Below, one piece after another: positions 12,301-22,440 of a DNA stretch of 64,000 nucleotides. Origin of the DNA: Anagrus nilaparvatae (taxonomy: Eukaryota; Arthropoda; Insecta; Hymenoptera; Mymaridae); the NCBI GenBank assembly GCA_022575985.1, contig JAKSXM010000040.1, positions 17,254,001 through 17,318,000 on the forward strand. Reading direction: 5' to 3'. The notes under the pieces were generated by a model. The model was not told the origin of the DNA. It saw only the letters and a list, made by a program, of their open reading frames with translations, and searched no databases. Numbering within the stretch: the stretch's first letter is position 1; each line of letters begins with the position of its first letter. The position numbers and the translations under genes were made by a program.

Positions 12301-15300
12301 TTCCCGAATAGAATCTGAAGTATGGGATGATCGGGCTCCGGATCAGCCCATACTTCAGATTCTATTCGGGTTATCTTGGTACTTAGTAAAAGTGCTAACT
12401 TTTTTCTTACGGAGGCCTTCATTGACTGTCTTAGAGTCGTTTTTTTTATTTTCTTGAAAATATACGTAAAGGTAAAAAGGTTGTCAGAAATAAATATTTA
12501 TTTGAGGGAAAAAAAAATTATTTGCCTCAATGCAGTTGTAAGCACGAGTAACTGCAACTCGTAAAGACAACATTTAAAGTAAAAATGTTAACATTTTTTT
12601 CCGTACTCTACACATACTTTTTTATTAACAGAGATAAAAACCCCGGAAATCAGAAAGTAGATGTTTTTTGCAGCGTATAATGAAATATATTTCTATACTA
12701 CGATTATGCCACGTAAAATCTATAACTTAGAAATACTCATAAATATTTATTTATAAAAAAATTCTTTTATTACATGCGTATAATGAAACCAGCATCCAAT
12801 TAATCGAATGCCGGGAAATTCTTCTGCAAGAGAATATCGTATGGCATCCTCATAGTCAGAAATTGCCTCTTCCGGTAAAAAATTACTGAAAATTTTTTGG
12901 AGTTCCTTCCAGATGGCCTTATATGTTTTCTTTTCTTTATTGGGCATGAGTATCCAAATTGCTGGGATGCCCTAAACGAATAAAATTTTAAACATTAGAA
13001 GCAAATTCTTAAAAGTTGATATGTTACAGTTAATAACGGAAGAAACGAATATTATTACTACCTTTCCATTGACATCTACCATAATCGTTAAAAGTTGGTA
13101 TATGTTTTTAATGTTTGGACAAGACTTAAAGGTTGCGTCCACGAATATTTTCTTGAAGTTGCCAATAAGTTTCAGTAACTCTTCAGAATACAGAATTATG
13201 AAAACATCATCCTTAGTATCAGTAATTCCATTTTTTAGGTTTCTCTTTATCCTTTTCTGTGATTTTGCGACATAACCGACTTTTTTGTTTATAAATATAG
13301 TTTTAGTTGGATCACTCTTATCGGTTAATGTTATTTTCTCTTTTTCAGTAGCGAAATCCCGCATTGTATTGAATTTAGAAAAGTTTTTTTCTAAATTTAC
13401 TTTTAATTCGTTGATAGATCTTCTATTTCTTATGCTTCGAGCACATGTTTTGAAGCCTTTTTTTTGCAAGATTTCATACCTAAAAAGAATATGTCTGTTA
13501 TAATACTTTGTGCATTGAACTTCTATACTTAAAAATAAAATCAAAAGTTAAAAGCTTCTTTGTATTCATTTAGAACAGAAGAAGTTTCTCCGAATGTTGG
13601 TACGGCGTAGGGCTCGTAGCGCTAAGTATTAAAGGTGTTCGGTAAAATCTAATCTCAAATATCTCGAAATTTCTCGTTGCGGTATTTTCCCGAAGGTCCC
13701 GAAGGTATTATTTTCGTGATAGGGTTTCCACTCAAAACTATACAAATGCAGTTGTTCGAAATCGTAATTTTTCACTTTGGTTGGACAATTGAAAATGATA
13801 AAGAAAAAACAAGAAAATATTACAATTATATTTTAAATCGTGATGAAACAAAATTTTATTACAAAAAAATATTATATTGTAATAATTGGCTATATTATTC
13901 AAAAGTTAGCATAGGGAATATAAAACCTTGTTAGATTAAAACTAATTGTAAGTATATTAAATGATTTTAAATACACAAAAAAAAAATCGGAAAAAGCGGA
14001 ATTTCACCTGCGGCTAGCGTAATTTTTTTTCTTCGCAAACAATTGCAAATGACTTGAAGCGTAAAGAAAATCCAAAAAAAAAACATTGTTTCAAACAATT
14101 TCTCTAACCTCATCATATCTCGATTAGTGGGAAAAACATTTTTAACAAATAAATAAATTATAACATTCAAGATATAGAGTGAAAACGATACTTCTAGTAT
14201 CAGATATTAGTACTTTCATGGAGTAAAATGAGGTATTACATCCAAATTAAAAAAAAAAAGTTTATCGAAATTTTTAGGTGAAAAAAATTTTGACAACAAA
14301 CTTAGGTCTTCATACCAGAATGGTTGTTAAATATCACCGGTTACAGTCATACACATACATACACACACACATACACCTATATACTTTTTTTTAAAAACGG
14401 TTTTTTAGCTTCCTGAGTAATACAGGAGAGGAGCCAAATTTTTTTGTAAAATGAAGCAGTAATTACAGGCAAGTCAGTTCAACTTGAAATTTTTTGCAAT
14501 TTGTTAAAAAAGGTGTCAAGTTCACAAGCACAGTTATTTTGATTATTATATCAAATTATTTTGATTCCCTAAACCTGAATTATTCTAAGTCCCTTAATCG
14601 ATATTATTCTAAGACCATAAACCTATATTAACCTAAGTCCTTAAGCCCAGATTTTTCAAAGTCTCCTAATTATTCTAAGTCTCATTTAACCCCCCCCCCC
14701 CCTTAAATAGTTCAAATTTGACCCCTCCCCTCAATTTTAAGTTCCGAAGTACCCCCTCCCTATAAAAATGTTCCATATTAATATTTTAAGGACCTTTTTT
14801 TTGTAATTTGATTCAAATTGCCCCCTCAAAAAATTTTCTAGATCCGCCACTGAATGCACAGTGGTTTTTTTTTAACCAATTCTAAATATCATTTAAAATA
14901 GCGCTCATAGCAAAGAAACTTGCCTTAAGCAACAAAAAAAACAGTTTTCAGCTCTTAAAGTCATTATTATTCTTTAACCTTTTAACGAAATTATTCCAAG
15001 TTTGTAATTAGAAATTATTTGAAGTCCCTAAATCAAAATTATTCAAAGTCCCTTAATGAAAATAATTTTAAGTTCTCAATCTAAACTCAAATCATTCTAA
15101 GTCTCTAAATTTAAATAATTCAAAGTTCATTTGCCCCTCCCTCCCAATAATGTGCTTCAAAAACCCCCTGCCTAAAAACATTTGTCGTGTAAAAATTTTC
15201 AATGAAATTAAATATTTACACGAAAAAACACAAATCTTTGATTTTTGTGCCTTTTTTATTACATACTTTAGATTTTACGGCTAATTTACAGCTGAAAAAA

Positions 15301-17690
15301 TGTCGGAATTTGATATTTTACAGCAGCATTTTATTGAGTTATCATAAGGTAAAAAAAAAATTGAAAATTTTTCATAACACTTAGAAATAGAGTGACCTAA
15401 TGGATTAAGTATACAAATTTTTTGTAATTGCTGAAAAAAAAAAGAATTTTGGCCACAAGTTTTTTTTTTGGCTAATGATAACGAGATGTACAATGAAACA
15501 TTTGAAACCTAAGGTTAACGCCGAAATTTCATGTAATTTGCAACATTTCAATTGGATCGGTCATTTGTCTTTGATTTCACCTGACAACAAAAAAGAGCAT
15601 TTACCATTATAAACATAAAATAGGCAATTTTAAACGGCCAAATCTGCTTGCAAACGAAAAATTATAACAAAAACTTGAATTACAAACAACTTTGAAATAA
15701 ATGCTAAAAAATTTGGCTTAAAATAATTAATGTTCACGCTGCTGGCCAAAAACTGAAAATGTTTTAGAAAATACACGATTTTACCCAAATTTATCAGGCC
15801 AAAACATAAACAATAATTATCCGATAGGGCCAAAAATGGCTGGCCATATTTATGAACAAGTGTTTTCACTTATCGCCAAAGGATTTTTTTTTCAAAGCAC
15901 CTTAGCCCAGTTGGCGCTAAAAAATTGGCTTGAAAAATTTTGGAAAAACGTTTATTTTGTCCATAACTTTTTTTCTGCTTATTTTAAACGATTCTAGGTG
16001 GTCTCTAAATGTAAAAAAATTATAATTTATCGATTGGTTACGTTATTCCCCCCCCATTTAGTTCCCCCCCCCACCGCCGTTTTTGCAACTATCGGAAGTT
16101 GCTTTGGTACTGGGCACCTTTCTTAACAAAATTCGAGTTACATCAAGTACCTGCTACTTGCCTGTAATTACTGCTTCAAAATTTTACCTCTTCTCCTGTA
16201 TTAGAGGTCTCAAGACGTGCTTATATGCCAAAAATTCAGAAAACAAAATTTGTCCGAAAACAATGGTTCCTCTTTAAGGAACCAAAATTACCTCAAGATT
16301 TTTTTGTGAAAAAAGTTTTGAAAAAAAATTAAGTGTTAATGACATAATAAACGTAAAAATAATATTTTATTGACAAAAAAAATATTTAAAAAAAATAATA
16401 TTTTGTTTATAAAAATAATATTTTTTTTATAAAAGTAATAATATTTTATTGACAAAAAAAATCAAAAATCAAAATTTCACCTATCACAGTAATAAAAAAT
16501 AATAAAAGAAACTTATTTGTTTTGTTTTATTTTGGGAAAACCAGTATTGCAGAGAACTGGTAATCCCAAAAAAATATGCATAATGTTAACACTTAAATTA
16601 ATAATATTAAGTGCTTATATTGCCAAAAATTCAGAAAACAAAATTTCTCCGAAAACAATGGTTCCTCTGTAAGGAACCAAAATTACCTCAAGATTTTTTG
16701 GTGAAAAAAGTTTTGAAAAAAAATTAAGTGTTAATGACATAATAAACGTAAAAATAATATTTTATTGACAAAAAAAATATTAAAAAAAAAAAATATTTTG
16801 TTTATAAAAATAATATTTTGTTTATAAAAATAATAATATTTTATCGACAAAAAAAATCAAAAAACAAAATTTCACCTATCACAGTAATAAAAAATAATAA
16901 AAGAAACTTATTTGTTTTGTTTTATTTTGGGAAAACCAGTATTGCAGAGAACTGGTAATTCCAAAAAAATATGCATAATGTTAACACTTAAATGAATAAT
17001 ATTATTTACTTACAATGGAATGATTGACATCATTCATAATGTTAAAAATTGTAAATACTTAAAATAGATAAAATGTAGTTAAACGTTAAATACAAGTAAT
17101 TTACACGTGAGGATTAGAATATTAATTAGAGTAGCCGATTCTACAGCAGCACATAGTATTTTTTTATGAAAGTCATGTCTGTTAGACATTTATTGGTATA
17201 GTTTTGTATTTAGTGTATATATTTTAAGATGTAATTACGCCATAATTATCATAAAAGAAGATTATGTGCTGGTGGTATTAATAATAAACAGTAAATTACA
17301 AAAGAAATTGAAAAATTGTACTTACCCATCCTTTACCGAAAAGGCATCAAATGATTGTCGAGGTGGTTTGGATGCTGGACTCTCCATGTGTTTTAAAAAT
17401 CTTTTATATGATCCATTATCCATTAGCTTCCCTAGACACCAATCCGCGTGCGGTTTTTTACCCGGTTCTAAGTGGATAGCTTCTTCTCCATTTTCTAATA
17501 CTTTAGCTACTTTAAAAATAGATCCTCGACACTTTTGACGAGTTTCAGGATCCTCTCTTCTACTGTGCACGCATTTAAATTTAAATTTATTTTCACTGAT
17601 AAGTCTATCGCGTGTATATCGGTACCCTTTGTCATCTGTGAAAGCTAATCCCCATTTGTCAGATTGTTTTTTTATTGCTCCGGTATTCAT
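6234..17690 (-). CDS. Seven-exon MULE transposase gene, apparently intact (718 aa predicted)
   Basis: Exons on the minus strand are 17690-17326, 13479-13062, 12971-12774, 11776-11389, 10463-10242, 7128-6676 and 6346-6234. Every intron starts with GT and ends with AG, and the phases (2, 0, 0, 1, 1, 1) join into one open frame of 2157 nt including the stop. Domains in order are an N-terminal FLYWCH-like Cys/His region (about 1-100), the MULE core with VDATFKSCP (candidate catalytic D236), ISDYEDA (D300), the CWFH signature (C321, H324) and RTNNKLESYH (candidate acidic residue E436), and then a long acidic tail. The product should bind the element's TIRs and catalyse cut-and-paste transposition in the nucleus. 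The start is uncertain: an upstream in-frame ATG at 17723 would add 11 residues. No stop or frameshift is seen, so the gene could be active or recently domesticated. Confidence 0.85.
6676..7128 (-). CDS. MULE gene exon 6: acidic low-complexity tail
   Basis: Encodes residues 531-682. After acceptor TTATTTTAG it reads AGQNLAENYNRQ, then a strongly acidic, serine-rich stretch (for example VEVDSDEDEAESLDSDSG). Function is unknown. Such tails often serve as interaction or activation regions. The donor is GAGG|GTAATA. Confidence 0.8.
7233..8169. mobile_element. Palindromic TA-flanked MITE (family A, copy 1)
   Basis: The ends are TACTCCAGTCAAAA and TTTTGACTGGTGTA (13 of 14 inverted match) at TA dinucleotides, as in Tc1/mariner-type elements. 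The whole body is an imperfect palindrome with about four internal repeats around GGGCATTTTTGCTACAT and TTTTTTGGGTCGCTGA. It lies in intron 5 of the MULE gene. Related copies are at 23705-24078 and, truncated, at about 20160-20475. Confidence 0.75.
8170..9554. other. Intronic AT-rich DNA, no gene seen
   Basis: Part of intron 5 of the MULE gene. It holds a (CAAA)-type microsatellite at about 8470-8514. No coding signal is recognised. Confidence 0.5.
9555..10152. mobile_element. Inverted-repeat MITE (family B) with a hairpin inserted in its right arm
   Basis: The left arm begins GAGTGCCTTATTTTT and the right arm ends AAAAATAAGACACACTC. The arms match for about 150 bp (TTTTTTGGCTCCTCCC against GGGGGGAGCCAAAAAA) and the centre is AT-rich. 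It lies in intron 5 of the MULE gene. A half copy of the same family is at about 19620-19760. Confidence 0.75.
10026..10078. repeat. Perfect 21-bp-stem hairpin insertion
   Basis: 10026-10046 (CTACACTCAGCGACTGTTGGT) pairs exactly with 10058-10078 around an 11-nt loop. The left arm of the same MITE and the related half copy near 19690 read straight through this point (ATCCTTGGA followed by G-rich sequence), so the hairpin was added after the MITE formed. Confidence 0.8.
10242..10463 (-). CDS. MULE gene exon 5: helical C-terminal region
   Basis: Encodes residues 457-531. The acceptor is TTTACAG|GT. The sequence FLRGIQKLISLAILDIQSIR continues the segment after the DDE fold, and ALSVIEAYATFKNKDLNLDE follows. 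The donor is GAAG|GTTTGT. Confidence 0.8.
10512..11369. mobile_element. Inverted-repeat MITE with TGACAGCT core (family C)
   Basis: The left end is GCTAAAAAACCCCGCACAAA and the right end is TTTGTGCGGGTTCCTTTAGC. Arms of about 200 bp contain AAGCTCGAAAGCTTCAACTT and its inverse, and the centre has three or four TGACAGCT repeats. It sits entirely inside intron 4 of the MULE gene, just downstream of exon 4. Confidence 0.8.
11389..11776 (-). CDS. MULE gene exon 4: C-terminal part of DDE domain
   Basis: Encodes residues 328-457. It begins NVNKHAFKFRLITK after acceptor TTTCAG. It carries ALLPPHIIP, the YYMHQWMDKIGPEDFSVF block and RTNNKLESYHSRLPGIFG. The R-x-NN-x-x-E/x-x-H signature is typical of MULE transposases. 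The phase-1 donor C|GTCAGT is chosen because it alone keeps the frame with exon 5. A nearby GTAATA would break it. Confidence 0.85.
11940..12260. repeat. Imperfect inverted repeat in intron 3
   Basis: Near 12070 the sequence GCAAACAATTGCAAATACCTG is inverted as TTGCGTTTCAAATCATTTGC near 12220, enclosing poly-A and poly-T tracts. A similar segment recurs directly at about 14010-14100. It is probably a short MITE. Confidence 0.45.
12303..12370. repeat. Perfect 24-bp-stem hairpin
   Basis: 12303-12326 begins CCCGAATAGAATCTGAAG and is exactly complementary to 12347-12370, with a 20-nt loop. It lies in intron 3 of the MULE gene and is richer in GC than its surroundings. Confidence 0.85.
12774..12971 (-). 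CDS. MULE gene exon 3: second catalytic aspartate and CWFHY motif
   Basis: Encodes residues 262-327, reading GIPAIWILMPNKEKKTYKAI at its start, then ISDYEDA and LIGCWFHYTH. These match the family pattern in which a second Asp sits in a (T/S)DxE motif before a GCxFHY motif. The acceptor is CGTTTAG|GGC and the donor is CAT|GTAATA. Confidence 0.85.
13062..13479 (-). CDS. MULE gene exon 2: first catalytic block
   Basis: Encodes residues 122-261. The acceptor is TTTTTAG|G at 13480, and the joined codon GGG restores the frame. A basic linker (KSQKRIKRNLKNG) leads to FVDATFKSCP and IYQLLTIMVDVNG, the DxxF-type start of the MULE DDE fold. The donor is AAG|GTAGTA. Plus-strand ORFs here are shadows. 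Confidence 0.85.
14417..16205. mobile_element. 1.8-kb element bounded by inverted repeats, in intron 1
   Basis: TAATACAGGAGAGGAGCC and AAGCAGTAATTACAGGCAAG at 14418-14490 recur inverted at about 16125-16204 (CCTGTAATTACTGCTTC, CTTCTCCTGTATTAG). The interior has poly-C tracts near 14690 and 16050, and repeated ATTATTCTAAGTCCCTTAA-like phrases. No ORF is recognised. It is probably a non-autonomous element. Confidence 0.55.
16220..17005. repeat. 395-bp tandem duplication in intron 1
   Basis: The segment starting GCCAAAAATTCAGAAAACAA at about 16227 is repeated from about 16622 with few differences, including the phrases TGGTTCCTCT, AAGGAACC and CCAGTATTGCAGAGAACTGG. It is a recent tandem duplication of AT-rich DNA. 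Confidence 0.85.
17326..17690 (-). CDS. MULE gene exon 1: FLYWCH-like zinc-binding domain
   Basis: Encodes residues 1-122. It contains WGLAFTDDKGYRYTRDR, FKFKCVHSRR, QKCRGSIF and KPHADWC, an aromatic/Cys/His layout like the FLYWCH or WRKY-GCM1 finger that begins many MULE transposases and binds TIR DNA. The donor is GG|GTAAGT at 17325, a consensus site, and the exon ends in phase 2. Confidence 0.8.
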
Positions 17691-17727
17691 TGTTTTAAAG
17701 AAAATAAATAGTATCGAAAACAAATCT

Positions 17728-18962
17728 AATCACGAAAAAATCAAATACGTGCGCTTATCTCGGATAACACCATTAAACTAAAGATTATGCTGCGTATATC
17801 TCCCACTCCGCACTTCTTTTTCAATGGAAATGCAACATTTCCCGATGAAGTCTGGTAGACCAGTTTAGATATATTTTCATATAATTAGATTTTATCTGAC
17901 CTATATAAATATATTTTGGTCACATCAAAAACCACCTTAGATGAAAATTTAATTGTGACTATTTCAAAATAATTGACTTTTTACTAACGTTTATCAATTT
18001 TATGTTTTCTAATAATCCTATTTTTTTATAATTAAATCTTCCATTTATGATGATATAATATACAAGATTTTTTGTTAATAAATGAAATAATAAATATTTT
18101 AAAATCACTTTTATAAAAAAAATTAATAAAAACTAGTAAATTAAATCGTTAGTTTACTTAAGTAACTTAATAATGTATCTTACTGATGTCAGCTGACCAT
18201 CTGAGTGGTTAAATTAGCTGCCGTGGTGGTTTTTGATTTTGCAAAAAAATATTTTTATTGGTCCAGTTAGGTCCAATTCGATCTAAATAGATCTAAATGG
18301 GTCTGCCGAGTTTTTATATTATTTATTCATTGTAATTTAATTTAAATATTTAATTAGATTATATTATATAAGAGCTTTTTTTAATTTTATAAGCGGTAAG
18401 GTACTTTTAAAATGTAAATATAGTTTTTAACTTATCAATTGAACAATTGAATTCAAGGTACTAATTATATAAACAAAGATAAATATTATTTTATCAAAAA
18501 ATGCCAATTTTAAACATATGTTTTAAGTCTCTGCCTAAAAACTCATAACGATGATGCATTCCTTTTTTAAAATCTTTAACTTAAACTTGTATACTTAGCT
18601 AATAGTAATATATCAATTTACAACTGAAAATTAATCCATCGATTAATTTAAGAAACCACCTTTAAAAAATTTGTGTTTTCGGAGAAGAAAAAAATGGTTA
18701 ATACAAAAATGTATTTAAAGCTGAATTTCAGAATAAAAAAATATTGTACAAATAATAATAATAATAATAAGAATAATAATTGTGTGATAGAAGATAATAT
18801 ATTTCTTTATTATTTTAATAAATCTCAGTGTAAAATCTTTTTTTACATAAATAACGGTAAAAAAGTCAATGTTTATCATTATCTTTGAAAAGCAATATTT
18901 TAAAAACTAATTAAAAAAAGGAGACTAGTATAGTATATTTACGGCTCGAGTCCAGAAAAGTA
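17728..18962. other. 5' flank of the MULE gene, AT-rich
   Basis: It should contain the gene's promoter, but no clear TATA or initiator could be assigned. An (AAT)n microsatellite lies at about 18757-18783. No other gene is seen. Confidence 0.4.
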
Positions 18963-19039
18963 AAGAATGGCCCAAATCGCACGTAAATTACCTTCCGAGG
19001 CGAAGCCGAGGATGGTAAACTGCGATTTGGGTCATTCCT
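18963..19039. repeat. GC-rich hairpin repeat (copy 1)
   Basis: AAGAATGGCCCAAATCGCA at the left pairs with TGCGATTTGGGTCATTCCTT at the right. The loop includes CCTTCCGAGGCGAAGCC. A second copy lies at 63513-63576. A plus-strand ORF over this hairpin (18967-19200) looks spurious. Confidence 0.75.
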
Positions 19040-19082
19040 TATTTATGGACAAGGCTCGTATAACATTTTTCTGTGCCTGTGG

Positions 19083-19138
19083 CGAGAAAGCACGTCTTTT
19101 TCGGACGCGTAGCGTCCGGGAAATACGTGCTTTCTCGA
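19083..19138. repeat. Nested hairpin next to the GC-rich repeat
   Basis: CGAGAAAGCACGT pairs with ACGTGCTTTCTCG, and inside it CGGACGC-GTA-GCGTCCG forms a second perfect stem. Confidence 0.8.
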
Positions 19139-19139
19139 C

Positions 19140-19804
19140 GCAGACCAGAAAAAATATTTTTGGGAATTTGGAGCTTGTAAAAAATTTTAAACGCCTATAA
19201 AACTCAATGTCGTAAAAAATTACAATTTTGGCAGCAATTTAAATAAATTAAAATGTTGGTCATTTCGGGTAAAAAATTACCAGTAGGTTAATTGACTATA
19301 GCGCTGAGAGAAACAGTGATAAAAATACGGTTTACGTCTCGGTTTACGTCGTTTGAAAGGTGACACTTACAACAAAAAAAGTAGACCAACCAGAAGTGTT
19401 TTGGTTAATTTTTGAGGTTGTAGCATTTTATTGAAAATTACCGGTAAACCATGTTTTATAAGATTGAGCCAACATGTAAATTTGCGTTTCTAGCCCCAAA
19501 ATTCCCTTTGGAATGAATGCAGGGCTATTTGTATATCCTTACAACATATAAAAGTACGTTTTCCAGTAAAAATTAGCATTTTAAAACGTTTTTTGGCTTT
19601 TGCGAAAATTTTTATAGCAAAAAACTAAAAATTCCCATGTTATTTAAATGGGAAAATTGAGGTGGTTAGAGATACGTGTTTTTGCAAGGCGAAAGCAAAA
19701 TCCTTGGAACTGGGAACTTTTTATGGCCAAAACGTCACAAAAAAACCCGGGGAGCAAAGTTTTTCCACAAAGTCCAAAAATAGGTCCACTAGATGTAATT
19801 AGAT
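19140..19804. other. Half copies of palindromic MITEs
   Basis: 19200-19400 resembles one arm of the palindromes at 19813-22432 and 33441-35744 (ATTTTGGCAGCAATTT, then GACTATAGCG and AAAGGTGACACTTA). 19620-19760 resembles the right arm of the family B MITE (AATTCCCATGTTATTTAAAT, CAAAATCCTTGGA). No gene is seen. Confidence 0.5.
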
Positions 19805-22440
19805 ATGTTTAGTAGGGTTGTTCACAAAAAAAAAAAGTGCGCCAAAAATGTTCTTCCTGAAGTATGTTGAAGTTTAGGTGACAAAATGATTCCATACCAA
19901 TTTTCAGCACATTTGAGAATGATTTAGGGGTCGCACAAACCCAGGGTAGCTCTCAAGTGGTTGGCTAATACCGACAATTAGTGCGAACGACAAAAATTTT
20001 TTTCGAAATACAGTTTTCTATGCTTCCACATATGTTTTCGGTGTCGCTAAACTTGAAAATGAGGTCCTCAGAGTCCGAAAATACCTTAACTCATTAACGC
20101 CGGGGCGGAGAGTTTTGGAAATGAGCAAAAATAAGTATATTCCCTTATAGATAAGTAACAAAAACACCCCTTTTAGGGGCAGTTCTAGCTATTTTAAGGG
20201 TGAAATTTTTATTATTTATGAAAAAGAAGTCAAAATTCTTGATTAGCGACCCAAAAAACCCGTATGGTGCAAATCTGAGTGCTCAAAATGCGAATATGTA
20301 AAAAGAAACCTTTTTGAGGGTAGTTTTTGCAAATTTAAGGGTGAAGCCCCAATTTCTTTACCAAATAACCCCGATTTTCGTATTCAGCGAGCCAAAAAAC
20401 TTATAGTAGAACAAATCTGGTGTTCATCAGTGATAATACAACCAAACCCGTATTTTGACTGGAGTATCACCCCTATCCACCTTTTAAGGGTTATAAATAG
20501 GGCCAAAATGTATGAGATCTCAATGTATATGAAGTTTACTTAAATTTGCATAAAAAATATTATTTTCAAACATTTTTCAATAAAATTGGATACTTTTTTC
20601 ATTGATTTTTCCAAACATTTTCTAATAATGCCTGACCTACCCCTTTCACTCCCGATTTTAGGGTATTTTTAAGAGTTGTAGGTAAAAACTAATGTCAGAT
20701 TCTGAAAGAGCATGAAATTTTATTGTAAGGATGAACTTTTTAGCCACTTATCTATAAGGAAATATACTTATTTTTGCTCATTTCCATAACTCTCCGCCCC
20801 GGCGTTAATGAGTTAATCACCCTTAACAGGGTTTCCACTATTTTTTCGAAGTCAAAATCCCTGACTTTCCCTGACTTTCCAGCCCAAAAATTAGTAAATT
20901 TCCCTGACTTTTTTTTTTGATTTTCCCTGACTTTCCAGACCAAAAGTGTTAAATTTTTAAAAATATTATGTACTCTTTGTTTAAATGCTATTTAAAATTA
21001 AATATATCACAGTGGTCTGGATCACGAAAAAAGTGAACACGTAAAAAAGAAAACACCCCTTTTTTTACCAAAAATTTTTGGTTTTTATAGCGAAAATCGT
21101 ATATATTCGAAACATCTGGATTATAAATTACAATTGATGACTTAAAAATTTAAAAAAAATACCGAAAACTCCTTCCATTTATTCTAACGCGCCTTATTGG
21201 CCGAGAAACGCAGGGCTCAATTCTATAACAATGTTATAAGATAGGGTTTTTAGGCAATTTTCCAAATAACGCTGTCATATTGCCATTCTACCAAAATACT
21301 ACCGTTTGGTCTCATTTTTTTCGTATAAGTTCTACCTTTCAAACGCCGTAAACCGCAATTTTTCATCACCAATTTTCTCATCGCTATAGTTAGTAAATCA
21401 TTTTTGCCAAAAATGACCAAATTTAAAATTGCTGCTAAAATTGTAATTTTTGAAGAAAATAAGTCTTATAGATCTCCAACATTTTGTACTAGTCTCAAGT
21501 TTCGAAAAATTTTTCACTCGTCCATTTTGCTTTATACCTTTTCGAGATATGACTCGACAAAGATAGTGATAAAATATGATATTTTTAAAAAAACCTTAAA
21601 TTAAGACTCTTTTTTTAAATTATCATATCTGCTAAACAAACAATTGAAAAGGAATGAGTAAAAATTTTTTCAAAACTTAGAGCTTAATTGAAATTTATGA
21701 GACCTTTAAGACTCATTATTATCAAAAATTAAAATTTTAACAGCAATTTTAAAATTGGTCATTTTCGGCAAAAAATGGACATTTGATTTTCTAACTATAG
21801 CGATGAAAGAATCGGTGACGAAAAATTGCGGTTTACGGCGTTTGAAAGGTAGAACTTATACGAAAAAAATGAGACCAAATGGTAGTATTTTGGTAGAATG
21901 GCAATATGACAGCGTTATTTGGAAAATTGCCTAAAAACAATATCTTATAACATTGTTATAGAATTGAGCCCTGCGTTTATATACGCGTCAATAAGGCGCG
22001 TTAGAATAAACGGAAAGAGTTTTCGGTATTTATTAAACATTTTTAAGTCATCAATTGTAATTTATAAACCAGATGTTTCGAATATATATGATTTTCGCTA
22101 TAAAATCCAAAAATTTTTGGTAAAAAAAAGGGGTGTTTTCGGTGTTTAAGGGTGATTAAGGTATTTTCGGACTCTAAGGACCTCATTTTCGAGTTTAGCG
22201 ACACCGAAAACATATTAGGAAGCATTGAAAACGTATTTTGAAAAAAATTTTTGCCTTTCGCACTAATGGTCGGTATTAGCCAACCACTTGAGAGCTACCC
22301 TGGGTTTGTGCGACCCCTAAATCGTTCTCAAATGAGCTGAAAATTGGTATGGGATCATTTTGTCACCCAAACTTCAACATACTTCAGGAAGAACATTTTT
22401 GACGCACTTTTTTTTTTTAGTGAACAACCCTAATGTTTAG
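19805..22440. mobile_element. 2.6-kb palindromic hAT-type MITE with perfect 8-bp TSD
   Basis: The ends are TAGGGTTGTTCAC (from 19813) and GTGAACAACCCTA (to 22432, interrupted by a short T/A run). They are flanked by the identical octamer ATGTTTAG at 19805-19812 and 22433-22440. The arms are inverted copies through a centre near 21610. TAGGG-type ends with an 8-bp duplication are typical of hAT elements. The left arm carries a nested TTAA element (20090-20813) that the right arm lacks. No transposase is encoded. Confidence 0.85.
20086..20817. mobile_element. TTAA-targeting MITE nested in the hAT-type palindrome
   Basis: The element 20090-20813 (724 bp) starts CTCATTAACGCCGGGGCGGA and ends with the inverse. 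TTAA is present at both sides (20086-20089 and 20814-20817). The opposite arm of the host palindrome shows the unfilled site near 22156-22159 with a single TTAA. Such targeting is known for piggyBac and Kolobok-type transposases. The interior contains a truncated family A MITE. Confidence 0.85.

Noticed and set aside
13021..13503. Plus-strand ORFs of 84 and 72 codons
   Set aside because: Shadows of MULE exon 2 on the other strand.
14840..14860. TE end-like phrase TCTAGATCCGCCACTG
   Set aside because: It resembles ends of known insect repeats, but no matching inverted partner or duplication was found.
17266..17538. 90-codon plus-strand ORF
   Set aside because: Antisense to MULE exon 1, whose Cys/His pattern and splice donor support the minus strand.
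18967..19200. 77-codon ORF
   Set aside because: It lies over two hairpins, so its composition reflects palindromes and not coding selection.
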